This document shows positions 26,886 through 36,408 of a stretch of 64,000 bases of DNA, one piece after another. The position numbers and the translations under genes are program-made. Under the pieces are notes generated by a model, which was given only the letters and a program-made list of their open reading frames with translations, was not told the DNA's origin and did not search any database. Origin of the DNA: Acidobacteriaceae bacterium (GTDB lineage Bacteria; Acidobacteriota; Terriglobia; Terriglobales; Acidobacteriaceae); contig JAOAPC010000024.1 of NCBI GenBank assembly GCA_025462735.1, forward strand, positions 62,001 through 126,000. The letters are read 5' to 3'. The first letter of the stretch is position 1, and every line of letters starts with the position of its first letter.

Positions 26886-27881
26886 ATGAAATACCGCCAA
26901 CTCGGTCGTCATGGCAGCCTCAAGGTTTCCGCCCTCGGACTCGGTTGCATGGGCATGTCGGAATTTTACGGGGCCGGCGATGACAACGAGTCAATCGCGA
27001 CCATTCACCGGGCCATCGAACTGGGCATAAATTTTCTCGACACGGCTGACGCTTACGGGCCGTACAAGAACGAAGAACTGGTCGGCAAAGCTATTCGCGG
27101 CAAACGCGACCAACTCGTCATCGCGACAAAGTTCGGCATTGTTCGCGACCCCGCCAATCCGCAAGCTCGCGGCATCAGCGGCCGCCCTGAATATATTCGC
27201 AAGGCATGCGAAGGGAGCTTAAAGAGATTAGGAATCGATCACATCGACCTTTACTACCAGCATCGCGTCGATCCGAACACTCCCATTGAAGACACGGTCG
27301 GCGCGATGGCCGAGTTAGTAAAGGAAGGAAAGATCCGGCATATCGGATTATCCGAAGCTGGCCCGGAGACTCTGCGGCGCGCCGCCAAGGTACATGCGAT
27401 CACTGCCCTGCAGACGGAGTATTCGCTGTGGACGCGCGATCCCGAGGACCGGGTGTTGCCCACGTGCCGGGAACTCGGCATCGGCTTCGTCGCGTACAGC
27501 CCGCTCGGCCGTGGTTTCCTCACCGGACAGATCAAGCGCTTTGAAGATTTCGCTGCCGATGACTATCGTCGTCAGTCGCCGCGTTTCCAGGGCGAGAACT
27601 TCCAGAAAAATGTCGATCTGGTAAAGAAAGTGGCAGATATTGCTCGGAAGAAGAACTGCACACCGTCACAACTGGCTCTTGCCTGGGTGCTGGCGCAAGG
27701 GGAGGACATCGTTCCGATCCCAGGCACCAAGCGCGTGAAATATCTGGAGGAGAACGTCGGCGCACTCGACGTCAAACTAACTGCGGAAGATCTTACGCAA
27801 ATTGAAAAGATCCTGCCTAAGGGGGCTGCAGCGGGACAGCGCTACAACGAACAGATGATGCGGTTAGTCGAAGTGGCGTGA
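26886..27881 (+). CDS. Aldo/keto reductase
   Basis: This 331-residue NADPH-dependent reductase has a TIM-barrel fold. The catalytic set is visible as D in [10 protein letters not shown] in the same motif, K in ATKFG and H in YYQHRVD. The C-terminal coenzyme site reads [18 protein letters not shown]. It belongs to the group often annotated as AKR13 or perakine-reductase-like; the substrate is unknown. AGGAG lies six to seven bases before the ATG. It is transcribed away from the ABC exporter and converges on rapZ. Confidence 0.93.
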   Translation: MKYRQLGRHGSLKVSALGLGCMGMSEFYGAGDDNESIATIHRAIELGINFLDTADAYGPYKNEELVGKAIRGKRDQLVIATKFGIVRDPANPQARGISGRPEYIRKACEGSLKRLGIDHIDLYYQHRVDPNTPIEDTVGAMAELVKEGKIRHIGLSEAGPETLRRAAKVHAITALQTEYSLWTRDPEDRVLPTCRELGIGFVAYSPLGRGFLTGQIKRFEDFAADDYRRQSPRFQGENFQKNVDLVKKVADIARKKNCTPSQLALAWVLAQGEDIVPIPGTKRVKYLEENVGALDVKLTAEDLTQIEKILPKGAAAGQRYNEQMMRLVEVA

Positions 27882-27908
27882 GGGGGGTCGTCGAAGCAAT
27901 GGGCGCAA

Positions 27909-28841
27909 CTATTTTGGGCTGTCCCGGTGCGCGACTTTAACCCGGTAACCAGCTTGCTTCAGCCGCTTGGCGACATCCTCCGAGATCATGACTGAGCGGT
28001 GTTGGCCGCCGGTGCATCCGAACGCGATGGTCAGATAGCTTTTGCCCTCGTGAATATAGTGAGGCAAAAGATACACGAGCAGGTCGGAAATGCGCTGAAT
28101 GAATTCGGTTGTCTGTGGGAACGAACGGATGTACTTTGCGACTTTAGGATGGCGTCCGGTCAGCGGGCGGAATTCGGGAACGAAATGTGGGTTGGGAAGA
28201 AATCGAACGTCGAAAACTAAATCAGCATCTTCCGGCACGCCATGCTTGAACCCAAAGCTCACACAGGAAACAAGGATGTTCCTGCCCTTCTCCTTTTTCT
28301 GAAATAGTTCGAGGATGTGCGCGCGCAGTTCGTGGACGTTGAACTTGGAAGTGTCGATGACCAGGTCGGAGATGGCACGGATGTGCTGCAGGTGGCGGCG
28401 CTCCGCGGCAAGCGACTTCTTGACTGAAGTGTGGGTGCCGAGCGGATGGGGGCGGCGAGTCTCGCTGTAACGGCGCACCAGTACCGCGTCCGAGGCCTCG
28501 AGGAATATCACTTTGGTAGCGATGATCCGCTTCACCGATTTCACAATGGAAGGCAGCTCTTCCAGCTGGCGGCCTTCGCGAACGTCCACAACCAGCGCGG
28601 TGCGCGCGACTTCGGAGGGCTGTCCCACCAACTCTGCGAAGCGGGGGATAAGCCCGACCGGGAGGTTATCGACGCAGTAGTAGCCGAGGTCTTCAAAAGC
28701 TTTCAGAACGGAAGCTTTGCCGGAGCCGCTCATCCCGGTGATGATGACTAGCTCGCCGGGGGGCCGACCGCGCGAGGAGCCTTTGCGCGCGAGTTTCCGC
28801 TTAGTGTCGGTAATTTTCGTAGCTATCCTGCGCAGGGGCAT
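27909..28841 (-). CDS. rapZ: RNase adapter/nucleotide-binding protein RapZ
   Basis: This 310-residue protein carries the family hallmarks EDLGYYCVDNLP, VVDVREG, the C-terminal IAFGCTGGQHRSV motif and a GSGK P-loop. In enterobacteria RapZ binds an amino-sugar phosphate signal and steers RNase E; in other phyla its role is less clear. The Walker A region reads GMSGSGKAS, with Ala where Ser or Thr usually follows the lysine. The N-terminal 25 residues are basic. The neighbours (aldo/keto reductase, histidine kinase) are not the usual ptsN/hprK partners. Confidence 0.9.
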   Translation of the reverse strand: MPLRRIATKITDTKRKLARKGSSRGRPPGELVIITGMSGSGKASVLKAFEDLGYYCVDNLPVGLIPRFAELVGQPSEVARTALVVDVREGRQLEELPSIVKSVKRIIATKVIFLEASDAVLVRRYSETRRPHPLGTHTSVKKSLAAERRHLQHIRAISDLVIDTSKFNVHELRAHILELFQKKEKGRNILVSCVSFGFKHGVPEDADLVFDVRFLPNPHFVPEFRPLTGRHPKVAKYIRSFPQTTEFIQRISDLLVYLLPHYIHEGKSYLTIAFGCTGGQHRSVMISEDVAKRLKQAGYRVKVAHRDSPK

Positions 28842-29054
28842 CCTGAACGGATGTTAGCAGCCGGGCACAGGATGCTGCCAGTTCCTGCGAATGTGCACAA
28901 ACAGCAAGAACGCGCGATTGCCCGAGCACGGCTGTGATCGACACCTGACCCTTGACGAGGCGTGCACGAGTAACCAAAGTAACCGCTTTGTTCGACAAGA
29001 ACTGCGCTAGACTGACGCATCCAAGGCGCAGGTTATTATTTCTAACCGAGAGCC

Positions 29055-30971
29055 GTGCTGCGAGGGAATCTGAGTGTCCAGCCAAAACCTGCTCCGGCAT
29101 TGACCGAAGCCGAGCGACACCTGCGCACAATTGTGGCGAAGGCGCCGGTTGTCTTTTTCGCGCTCGACGAAGAAGGACGGTTCACGCTTTCTGAAGGAAG
29201 AGCGCTGCAGAAGCTCGGTTTGCTCCCCGGACAGGTGGTCGGCCAGTCCGTATTCCACCTGTACAGCAATTACCCCAACCTGATTCGAGATGTGCGACGC
29301 GCACTGGCGGGCGAAGAGTTTTCGTGCCTTACTGAACTTGCTGATGTGGGTCTGTGTTTCGAAACGCACTGGGCCCCGATTCGCACAAAGGACGGGAAAC
29401 CGGCAGGAACAATTGGCGTGGCTGTCGATATAAGTGAGAGGTCGAAAGACGAGCGGGCACGTGATCAGGCCGAGACTCTTTATCAAAGCCTGGTCGAGCA
29501 ATTATCAGCCGTCACCTATATTGCGGAACTGGGTTTGGAGGGGAATTGGCGGTTTGTTAGCCCGCAAATTAAGAAGTTGCTCGGGTATTCTCCGTCGGAA
29601 TGGCTGGCTGACTCCACGAGCTGGATCCGCCACGTGCATCCCGATGACCATGAGGTCGTCAAGCTGGCGGAGGAGGCTACTTTGTCGGGCAATTCTTTCC
29701 GCGCGGAATATCGAATTTTTCGCCGCGATGGAAGTATGCTGTGGGTGGATGACAGCGGGTCACTCGTGCGAGGTCCTGACGGTCAGCAATTACTCCACGG
29801 CGTGCTGCTGGACATTACCGATCAGAAGCAGATGCAGAGCCGGTTGGAGCAGACCGAGCGCATGGAAGCGGTCGGGCAATTGGCTTCTGGCATCGCCCAC
29901 GATTTCAATAATCTGCTAACCATTATCAAGGGCTATAGCAGCCTGCTGTTGGAACGCAATTCGGAAGGCCGTGACGGACATGCGGCCAAAGAGATCCGCC
30001 AGGCCGCAGACCGGGCCGCGTCCCTTACGCACCAGCTTCTGGCGTTCAGCCGCAAACAGACGCTGCAGCCCCGGGTTTTTGATCTCAACACGGTGGTGCG
30101 CGGGCTCGAAGCGATGCTCCGTCGCCTGCTCACGGAAAACGTCGAGCTTGCAATTGAAACCGCACCTGAACTCGGCTTCGTGAAGGCCGATCCGACACAA
30201 ATGGAACAAGTTCTTATCAACCTGGTTGTGAATGCGCGGGATGCGATGCCGAAGGGCGGACGGCTCACGATAACGACCTCAGGTCACGCTGGCCGGAAAG
30301 AATTGAGCGAAAGTGAAACAATTTTTGCTTCCCCTTACGTTGCCTTGTGCGTCTCTGATACAGGTATCGGCATGGATGCGGCCACTCGTGCCCGCATCTT
30401 CGAGCCCTTTTTTACAACTAAAGAAGTCGGCAAGGGAACTGGGCTAGGGCTCGCAACCGTATATGGAATCATCAAACAGAGCAACGGAAACATCGAAGTT
30501 GAGAGCGAACCCGGCAAAGGCAGCATGTTTCGAATATCGCTGCCCAGGATCGAACATGAACCTGCTCCATCGAAAAAGCCAATGACAGTAGAAACACCTA
30601 GACATGGGACCGGAACGATCCTTTTAGCCGAGGATGAGCCGCTACTGCGAGAACTGGGAGAAACCATCCTCAAGCAGGCTGGGTACAAGGTGCTGACTGC
30701 GGGCAGCAGCGACAGTCTCAGGACGTTGATAGCCGAGCACCCCGGTGAAGTCGACTTGCTCCTTACGGATGTGGTGATGCCCAACATGAGTGGTCCCGAA
30801 CTGGTTCGCATTGGACGGAAGCGCTGGCCAAAGATCCGGGTTCTGTTCATGTCTGGCTACGCGGATGACGAACTCCAGGACCTTGACCCGGACGCAGGTT
30901 TTATTCAGAAGCCCTTCACACCTGCTGAACTGACCGCGAAAATCGCGGAAGTACTCGCGGGACGAGATTGA
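29055..30971 (+). CDS. Hybrid histidine kinase: PAS-PAS-HisKA-HATPase-receiver
   Basis: This 638-residue cytoplasmic protein has no membrane helices. Two PAS-like domains cover about residues 20-130 and 150-265, the second with the PAC pattern 'RDGSMLWVDDSGS' and 'LLDITDQKQ'. The phosphoacceptor is H282 in GIAHDFNNLLT. The ATP-binding domain has the N box LINLVVNARDAMPKGG and G boxes DTGIGMD and GTGLGLATVYG. A receiver domain at the C-terminus has D572 in LLLTDVVMP. It would pass phosphate to a separate histidine phosphotransferase or act by itself. No partner regulator is adjacent. The start is GTG without a strong ribosome-binding site. Confidence 0.93.
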   Translation: MLRGNLSVQPKPAPALTEAERHLRTIVAKAPVVFFALDEEGRFTLSEGRALQKLGLLPGQVVGQSVFHLYSNYPNLIRDVRRALAGEEFSCLTELADVGLCFETHWAPIRTKDGKPAGTIGVAVDISERSKDERARDQAETLYQSLVEQLSAVTYIAELGLEGNWRFVSPQIKKLLGYSPSEWLADSTSWIRHVHPDDHEVVKLAEEATLSGNSFRAEYRIFRRDGSMLWVDDSGSLVRGPDGQQLLHGVLLDITDQKQMQSRLEQTERMEAVGQLASGIAHDFNNLLTIIKGYSSLLLERNSEGRDGHAAKEIRQAADRAASLTHQLLAFSRKQTLQPRVFDLNTVVRGLEAMLRRLLTENVELAIETAPELGFVKADPTQMEQVLINLVVNARDAMPKGGRLTITTSGHAGRKELSESETIFASPYVALCVSDTGIGMDAATRARIFEPFFTTKEVGKGTGLGLATVYGIIKQSNGNIEVESEPGKGSMFRISLPRIEHEPAPSKKPMTVETPRHGTGTILLAEDEPLLRELGETILKQAGYKVLTAGSSDSLRTLIAEHPGEVDLLLTDVVMPNMSGPELVRIGRKRWPKIRVLFMSGYADDELQDLDPDAGFIQKPFTPAELTAKIAEVLAGRD

Positions 30972-31055
30972 ATTGAGAGTTGGATCAGGGAATATTAGGA
31001 AGCTCGGAGCTTCGACTTAATTGCTCTTCCGTTGATCCGATGATTCAATAATTAA

Positions 31056-32255
31056 ATGGCTCTTTCCCTTGCTCCCTATGCCGTGCAGGTGGATCACTCC
31101 CGCGGGCGCCGTCACCCTGAGCCGCCGCATCCCTACCGAAACGATTTTCAACGCGACCGCGACCGCGTAATCCATTCGCGGGCCTTTCGCCGGCTTGAAG
31201 CCAAGACGCAGGTTTTCACCGGGCGATACTCCGATCATTTCCGCAATCGCCTGACCCATACGATTGAAGTGGCGCAGATTTCGCGCACTATCGCCACGCA
31301 GCTTGCCCTCAATGTCGATCTAGTCGAAGCCCTGGCCCTGGCACACGATATTGGACACCCGCCGTTTGGCCATGCGGGAGAGAAAGCTCTGGATGCAGCG
31401 ATGCGGCAGCATGGCCTTTTCTTTGATCACAACCTGCACGCGCTGCGCATTGTCGAGGATTTCGAGCAACGGTATGCTGCATTTCGCGGATTGAATCTTA
31501 CCTTCGAGATGCGGGAAGGAATCATTAAGCACTCGCGCGATTACAATCCAGCGGAATTTCCGGAATTGGCGGAATACTGGCTGGACAAACTTCCGCCGCT
31601 CGAGGCGCAACTGATTGACGCGACTGACGAACTGGCCTACAACACCGCCGATCTCGATGACGGATACGAAGCCCGCCTGCTTACGCTCGAGCAGATAAGG
31701 GAAAGTGTACCGGTGTTTGCCGGGTTCTTCGATGAAGTCAAGAAACTTTATCCCGTAGCGCCGAAGAAGTTGCAATTCAATGAAGTCCTGCGCCGAATTC
31801 TGGATCGCTGGGTTAGCGATTTGATTCAGAACACGCAAGCGCAGCTCGACTTGCTGGCTGATTCAGATCCGCGGACTGTGCGTGACCGACGGGGTAAGGC
31901 GGGCGAGGACGCCCGCCGCTCCATAGCCACCCTGGATGAGATTCGCGCATTCCCCAGGCGCCTAGTCGGCCTGAGCTCACAAATCGAAGAGGAGCGCGCC
32001 CAGACTAAAGACTTTCTCTATCGCAACCTCTATTACAGCCCAGCCCTTCAACCAGAAAAGGAAGATGCAGAGCGAGTCATCACGGAGCTGTTCGACCTCT
32101 GGATGAAGCAGCCAGAAAAGCTGCCGGCAAGTTATCAAGAAAAAGCAGAATCCGAACCGCGGGCGCGGGTGGTGTGCGACTACATCGCGGGCATGACCGA
32201 TACCTACATCTATGAGCAATACGAAAAATATTGCGGGCGAAAGGCTTCTGTTTAG
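31056..32255 (+). CDS. dgt: Deoxyguanosinetriphosphate triphosphohydrolase-like protein
   Basis: This 399-residue HD-domain protein has DRDRVIHSRAFRRLEAKTQVF at the N-terminus, the first HD histidine in RLTHTIEVAQ, and the metal-binding core ALAHDIGHPPFGHAGE. This is the type 2 (short) dGTPase group, which hydrolyses dNTPs to deoxynucleosides and triphosphate; many members limit dNTP pools, some against phage. A palindromic string inside the gene (31894-31913 region, GGCGGGCGAGGACGCCCGCC) resembles an intergenic repeat found elsewhere. It follows the kinase by 85 bases on the same strand and converges on the FAD oxidase. Confidence 0.9.
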   Translation: MALSLAPYAVQVDHSRGRRHPEPPHPYRNDFQRDRDRVIHSRAFRRLEAKTQVFTGRYSDHFRNRLTHTIEVAQISRTIATQLALNVDLVEALALAHDIGHPPFGHAGEKALDAAMRQHGLFFDHNLHALRIVEDFEQRYAAFRGLNLTFEMREGIIKHSRDYNPAEFPELAEYWLDKLPPLEAQLIDATDELAYNTADLDDGYEARLLTLEQIRESVPVFAGFFDEVKKLYPVAPKKLQFNEVLRRILDRWVSDLIQNTQAQLDLLADSDPRTVRDRRGKAGEDARRSIATLDEIRAFPRRLVGLSSQIEEERAQTKDFLYRNLYYSPALQPEKEDAERVITELFDLWMKQPEKLPASYQEKAESEPRARVVCDYIAGMTDTYIYEQYEKYCGRKASV

Positions 32256-32264
32256 TGATGCTAT

Positions 32265-35162
32265 TTACTCGGACTTGCGGAGAGCCATCTGTACGACTTC
32301 GGCGAGGTGCAAAGCATTTCTGCCGGTGCACTGCTGAATTTGTTCGCGACAACTGAAGCCGTCGGCGACGATGAGCCAATCGGCAGGTGCACTGCGCACC
32401 GCAGGCAAGAGTTCGAGTTCGCCGATTGCGATTGAAGTTTGGTATTTGTCCTTTTCAAATCCGAACGCCCCAGCCATTCCACAGCAGCCCGGGGCTGGCA
32501 TCTGGTAATCCACGCCGAGACGTTGCAAGACAGATTCCTCGCCTCTCATCTTCATGACAGATTTGTGATGACAATGGCCGTGCACGAGGGCTTTGCGGCC
32601 CATGGCAGGCAGGGGGAATCCGTTCGCATTTTCGTCCAGGAACTCGCCCAGCAGCATGACCTGGTGTGCGAGCTTCTGCGCGCGTGGATCGTCGGGAAAA
32701 AGATTGAGCATCTCGTCGCGAAAAACCGAGGCGCAACTGGGCTCCAGCACGACAATGGGAATGCTTTCCGCGATTTCGTGGTCGAGGGTGGCAAGAGTTC
32801 GCAGTAGTAATCTCTTAGCCCGATCCAGCATCCCAAAATCGTAAAGCGGGCGGCCGCAGCACACGTTGCGCTTCGGGAGTTGTACCGCGAATCCCGCCGC
32901 TTCGAGCACCTCCACCGCTGCGACTGCAGTTTCCGGATGGAAATAGTTATTGAAGGTGTCAGGCCAGAGAAGAACTTGAGGTGCTGAGGCACTGGTCGGC
33001 TTGCGTTTTCTCTTCTCGAACCAACTTCGGAAGCTCTGGTTTGCAAAGCGGGGAATTCGACGTTGGTGGGCAATCCCCGAAGCGGATTTCGCTATTTCGC
33101 GCAGCCCTGGAGTTTGAGTCAGAAAATTTGCCAACCACGGGGCAACTGATCCCACTCGTGACCAAACGTCGATGTGCGCGAACGCGTAATGGCCTAGCGG
33201 ATGAACTCGGCCTTCATAGTAATGAGAAAGGAACTCGGCTTTATAAGTCGCGACGTCGACCGCGACCGGGCAATCGCTTTTGCAACCTTTGCAGGAGAGG
33301 CACAGATCGAGAGATGACTTGACGTGCTCGTCGCGCCAGCCGCCGCGGATCACGTCGCCCTTGGTCATTTCCCATAACAAATGCGCGCGGCCCCGGGTTG
33401 AGTGCTCCTCCTCGCGAGTGACGCGAAAACTCGGGCACATAACTCCGCCTTCGGATTGACGGCACTGGCCCACGCCCACGCAGCGCAGGGTTGCGCGGGC
33501 AAGACTACCGTTGTCTTGCGGAAATTTGAAGTGCGTCTGCGGTTCCCATGGATGGTAATCGGCTCCCAATCGCAGATCGTGATCGAGCTTGTTGGGCCGG
33601 ACCAGTTTGCCGGGATTCATCTTCCAGTCCGGATCCCAGAGAGATTTAAAACGCGCGAAAGCTTCCACCAGCTCAGGCCCAAACATCTTCGGAAACAATT
33701 CCGCCCGCGCCTGACCGTCACCATGTTCGCCGGAAAGCGTTCCACCGAATGAAAGGACCAAGTCTGTCGCTTCCTCCATGAAGCGCCGGAACTTTTTTAT
33801 TCCTTCGACCGATTGCAGGTCGAAGTCCATGCGGTTGTGAACGCAGCCATCGCCAAAGTGCCCATACATCAGGCAGCGATAGTTGTACGCGTCAGTCAGC
33901 CTTCGGAGCGCGCGCAAATAGGCGCCCAGCTTCTCGGGAGCGACTGCAGAGTCTTCCCATCCCTCCCAGGTCGGCGGCTCGCCGGGTACGTTAGAAACCG
34001 CGCCCAGCGAGGATTCGCGGATCTCCCAAACTTTTCTTGCCAGTTGCTTATCTGTGAGCAGGCGAAAATGTCTGGAATTGGAGCGAGTGCCGAGAGCCTC
34101 CATCAGCGCCTGAGCTTGCGATCGTGCTTCGCCGGCGGTCGCGGCGCCGAATTCAGCCAGCAGCCAACCTCCCCCCGGAGGAAGCAGCGCGAGACCATCG
34201 GGGTTTATTTGCTTCTTGCGGGTGTATTCGACCAGGAAGTGGTCTATGCCCTCGAGGCCAATAGGACGATGAGACAGAATTTCGGGGACGAGATCGGCGC
34301 ACTCATAAACATCACGGCAACCAATCACCAGCAGGACACGCTCAGGCGGGCTCTCAACCAGTTGGCACGTCGCCTCCAGAACCGTGACACAAGTTCCTTC
34401 GGAACCGACCAGCGCGCGAGCGACGTGAAAGCCGTTCTCCGGCAAAAGGAAATTCAGGTTGTACCCGGACACACGGCGGGGAATATTCGGGAACTTCTGG
34501 CGTACAAGGTCGCCGTACTGATCACGAATCGCTTTCAATCCGGAATAGATCTCGCCGCGGCTGCCGCCTTCGCGAATAATGCTATCCAGGTCAGAGTTGG
34601 AGGTCTGTCCCACGCGCAAGCGATGGCCATCGTAGGTGAGTACTTCTAGTGCCTCGATATTTTCATCCGTCTTACCCGCCATCACCGAGTGCACGCCGCA
34701 GGAATTATTTCCTATCATTCCGCCGAGGGTGCAGCGGCTGTGCGAAGCGGGATCAGGCCCAAAGGTCAGGTTATATTTCTCGGCAGCGTTCCGCAGATGA
34801 TCGAGGACGACTCCGGGCTGCACGCGCGCAATTCGGCGTTCGGAATCGAGTTCGATGATCTTTGCCATGTGCTTGGAGAAATCGAGCACAACGGCCACGT
34901 TGCAGCATTGCCCGGCAAGAGAAGTGCCTCCGCCGCGGCAAAGAATAGGCGCACCGTGCTCGCGGCAGATGGAAACAGCTGCAATTACGTCTTCAACGTC
35001 GCGAGGTATTACGACTGCGATCGGGACCTGGCGATAGTTCGAAGCGTCGGTGGCGTAGAGCGCACGGCTGCCGTTGTCGAATCGAACTTCGCCACGCAAA
35101 TTGCGGCGCAGAGCGGATTCAAGCGTGGCCGACTGCTCTTGGGCTAGAGAGTTCTCCGGCAT
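32265..35162 (-). CDS. FAD-linked oxidase fused to Fe-S (GlcF/YdiJ-like) domains
   Basis: This 965-residue protein joins four parts. An FAD-binding type 4 domain (PILCRGGGTSLAGQCC, near 75-95) is followed by the FAD-oxidase C-terminal domain. A ferredoxin-like 4Fe-4S segment shows CLSCKGCKSDCP and an upstream CVGVGQC...C. Two cysteine-rich CCG domains (NVCCGRPLYDFGML and APGCCGMAGAFGF) end the chain. Together they make a single-chain version of glycolate or D-lactate/D-2-hydroxyglutarate dehydrogenase that sends electrons to the quinone pool. The exact substrate is not readable. It is a single gene, ten bases from the convergent dgt stop. Confidence 0.9.
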   Translation of the reverse strand: MPENSLAQEQSATLESALRRNLRGEVRFDNGSRALYATDASNYRQVPIAVVIPRDVEDVIAAVSICREHGAPILCRGGGTSLAGQCCNVAVVLDFSKHMAKIIELDSERRIARVQPGVVLDHLRNAAEKYNLTFGPDPASHSRCTLGGMIGNNSCGVHSVMAGKTDENIEALEVLTYDGHRLRVGQTSNSDLDSIIREGGSRGEIYSGLKAIRDQYGDLVRQKFPNIPRRVSGYNLNFLLPENGFHVARALVGSEGTCVTVLEATCQLVESPPERVLLVIGCRDVYECADLVPEILSHRPIGLEGIDHFLVEYTRKKQINPDGLALLPPGGGWLLAEFGAATAGEARSQAQALMEALGTRSNSRHFRLLTDKQLARKVWEIRESSLGAVSNVPGEPPTWEGWEDSAVAPEKLGAYLRALRRLTDAYNYRCLMYGHFGDGCVHNRMDFDLQSVEGIKKFRRFMEEATDLVLSFGGTLSGEHGDGQARAELFPKMFGPELVEAFARFKSLWDPDWKMNPGKLVRPNKLDHDLRLGADYHPWEPQTHFKFPQDNGSLARATLRCVGVGQCRQSEGGVMCPSFRVTREEEHSTRGRAHLLWEMTKGDVIRGGWRDEHVKSSLDLCLSCKGCKSDCPVAVDVATYKAEFLSHYYEGRVHPLGHYAFAHIDVWSRVGSVAPWLANFLTQTPGLREIAKSASGIAHQRRIPRFANQSFRSWFEKRKRKPTSASAPQVLLWPDTFNNYFHPETAVAAVEVLEAAGFAVQLPKRNVCCGRPLYDFGMLDRAKRLLLRTLATLDHEIAESIPIVVLEPSCASVFRDEMLNLFPDDPRAQKLAHQVMLLGEFLDENANGFPLPAMGRKALVHGHCHHKSVMKMRGEESVLQRLGVDYQMPAPGCCGMAGAFGFEKDKYQTSIAIGELELLPAVRSAPADWLIVADGFSCREQIQQCTGRNALHLAEVVQMALRKSE

Positions 35163-35240
35163 GAAGGATTTTCGTTAGTAGTAAACATAACATTGGGGCG
35201 CTCGGAAGGAGATCAGCCTAATCCCCTCGTTAAACCCATA

Positions 35241-35326
35241 AACCACCACGGACACGAAGGAGCACGAAGGAACCCTTTATGCAGGGCGGACCAATTACTT
35301 CGTGTACCTTCGGGACCTTAGTGGTT
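35241..35326. repeat. Imperfect long inverted repeat (CACGAAGG family) after the cox operon
   Basis: The left arm 35241-35269 and right arm 35298-35326 are reverse complements at roughly 22 of 29 positions, both related to the repeat at 21616-21649. It lies just downstream of the last gene of the act/cox operon and could form a long hairpin at its 3' end. No T-run follows, so it is not a simple intrinsic terminator. Confidence 0.65.
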
Positions 35327-35330
35327 GAGC

Positions 35331-35627
35331 TTATCCCGCGTAGCGCGATGCGTAATCGGTGAGGCTGAGGACTAGCAGTAAGAGAAGCCAGAATATGGCG
35401 CCGATCAGGAGGGGCTTGGTCATCTTTTCATGAGTGTATTTCACGCCCATAAAGATGAGGACGACGATCGACGCTTTACAGGTGGCAATGAAGAGCGCGA
35501 CTACCGTGTTAAACGGGCCAAGGTCTATGGTCGCGACCCAAGCGGTCAGAAACGTAGCGACGATCAGAATTGCCCAGACCAGCCAATATAGACCGGCAGG
35601 GGCAACGTGTTCGGAATGATCAGCCAT
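35331..35627 (-). CDS. Cytochrome c oxidase subunit IV
   Basis: This 98-residue membrane protein has three hydrophobic helices, including 'YWLVWAILIVATFLTAWVA' and 'IFMGVKYTHEKMTKPLL'. The layout and position match small subunit IV (CyoD/COX4-like) proteins. It is the last gene of the Act/oxidase operon, eight bases after subunit III. Confidence 0.88.
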   Translation of the reverse strand: MADHSEHVAPAGLYWLVWAILIVATFLTAWVATIDLGPFNTVVALFIATCKASIVVLIFMGVKYTHEKMTKPLLIGAIFWLLLLLVLSLTDYASRYAG

Positions 35628-35634
35628 AGTTTGC

Positions 35635-36408
35635 TCAAGCCCCCGGCCGGCGGTCGATTAAATACAGCAAGGGGAAAAGATATATCCAAACGATGTCCAC
35701 AAAGTGCCAGTAGAGGCCGGCGATCTCTAAAGGGGTGTGGTACTCGGGTGTGAATCTTCCTTTATGCGCCATCCATGTAATCACGGCAAAGATGCCGACA
35801 CCGATCACCATGTGGATGGCGTGCATTCCGGTCAATGCGAAATAGAGAGAAAAGAAGATTTGCGAGCGCCGCTGGATTTCGGCCTCCCGCTCCTGAAGTT
35901 TCGCGGGATCGTTCTGAAGCTTATCTAATCCGAAGAGTTTCTGGTTGTCTTTGATTAAATCCTGAGCGTTGAAACTGAAAGTCGGGATGTGGTGCTCTTT
36001 GTATTTGTTGTCCCACTCGTAGGCTTTAACGCCCAAAAACACTAGACCGAAGAAGATCGTGGCCAGCAAGAGCTGCACTTGCAGCTTACGTTTGCCAAGC
36101 TGCGCGGCGCGGACGGACATCGCGACCGTCAAGCTGCTGCAGATCAGCACTGCCGTGTTTAGAGTCCCGACAATTAGATCGAGACTGCGACTCGAGGCAG
36201 CGAACTCTGGGAAGTACCAGCGGCGGTAAACCAGATAGGCGCAGAACATGCCGCCGAAGAACATGATCTCGGTCCCTAGAAACCACCACATGCCGAGTGT
36301 GGCCGCGTTGCGTTGCTGCTCGACATCGGCAAAGTGATGGCGCAGTTCCGGGCGCTCTTCGTGTTCAACCGCGAGAGGAGTCTCGCCGATACCGGCTCTA
36401 TCGCTCAA
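35635..36408 (-). CDS. Cytochrome c oxidase subunit III
   Basis: This 257-residue membrane protein has helices at '[24 protein letters not shown]' and a C-terminal '[20 protein letters not shown]'. Compared with the other subunit III in the window it has a longer soluble insertion (about residues 135-175, rich in Lys, Glu and Gln) between helices. Its start overlaps the end of subunit I by 11 bases. Confidence 0.93.
   Translation of the reverse strand: MSDRAGIGETPLAVEHEERPELRHHFADVEQQRNAATLGMWWFLGTEIMFFGGMFCAYLVYRRWYFPEFAASSRSLDLIVGTLNTAVLICSSLTVAMSVRAAQLGKRKLQVQLLLATIFFGLVFLGVKAYEWDNKYKEHHIPTFSFNAQDLIKDNQKLFGLDKLQNDPAKLQEREAEIQRRSQIFFSLYFALTGMHAIHMVIGVGIFAVITWMAHKGRFTPEYHTPLEIAGLYWHFVDIVWIYLFPLLYLIDRRPGA

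Noticed and set aside
28801-29130. Minus-strand frame of 109 codons just upstream of rapZ
   Set aside because: It overlaps both the rapZ start and the kinase N-terminus in other frames, has no recognisable motif, and is not the usual ptsN/HPr neighbour.
31000-31014. GAAGCTCGGAGCTTC as a terminator after the kinase gene
   Set aside because: The loop would be one base and no T-run follows; kept only as a weak possibility.
33813-34649. 278-codon plus-strand frame
   Set aside because: Lies wholly opposite the FAD/Fe-S oxidase, whose motifs are clear; long antisense frames are expected at this GC content.
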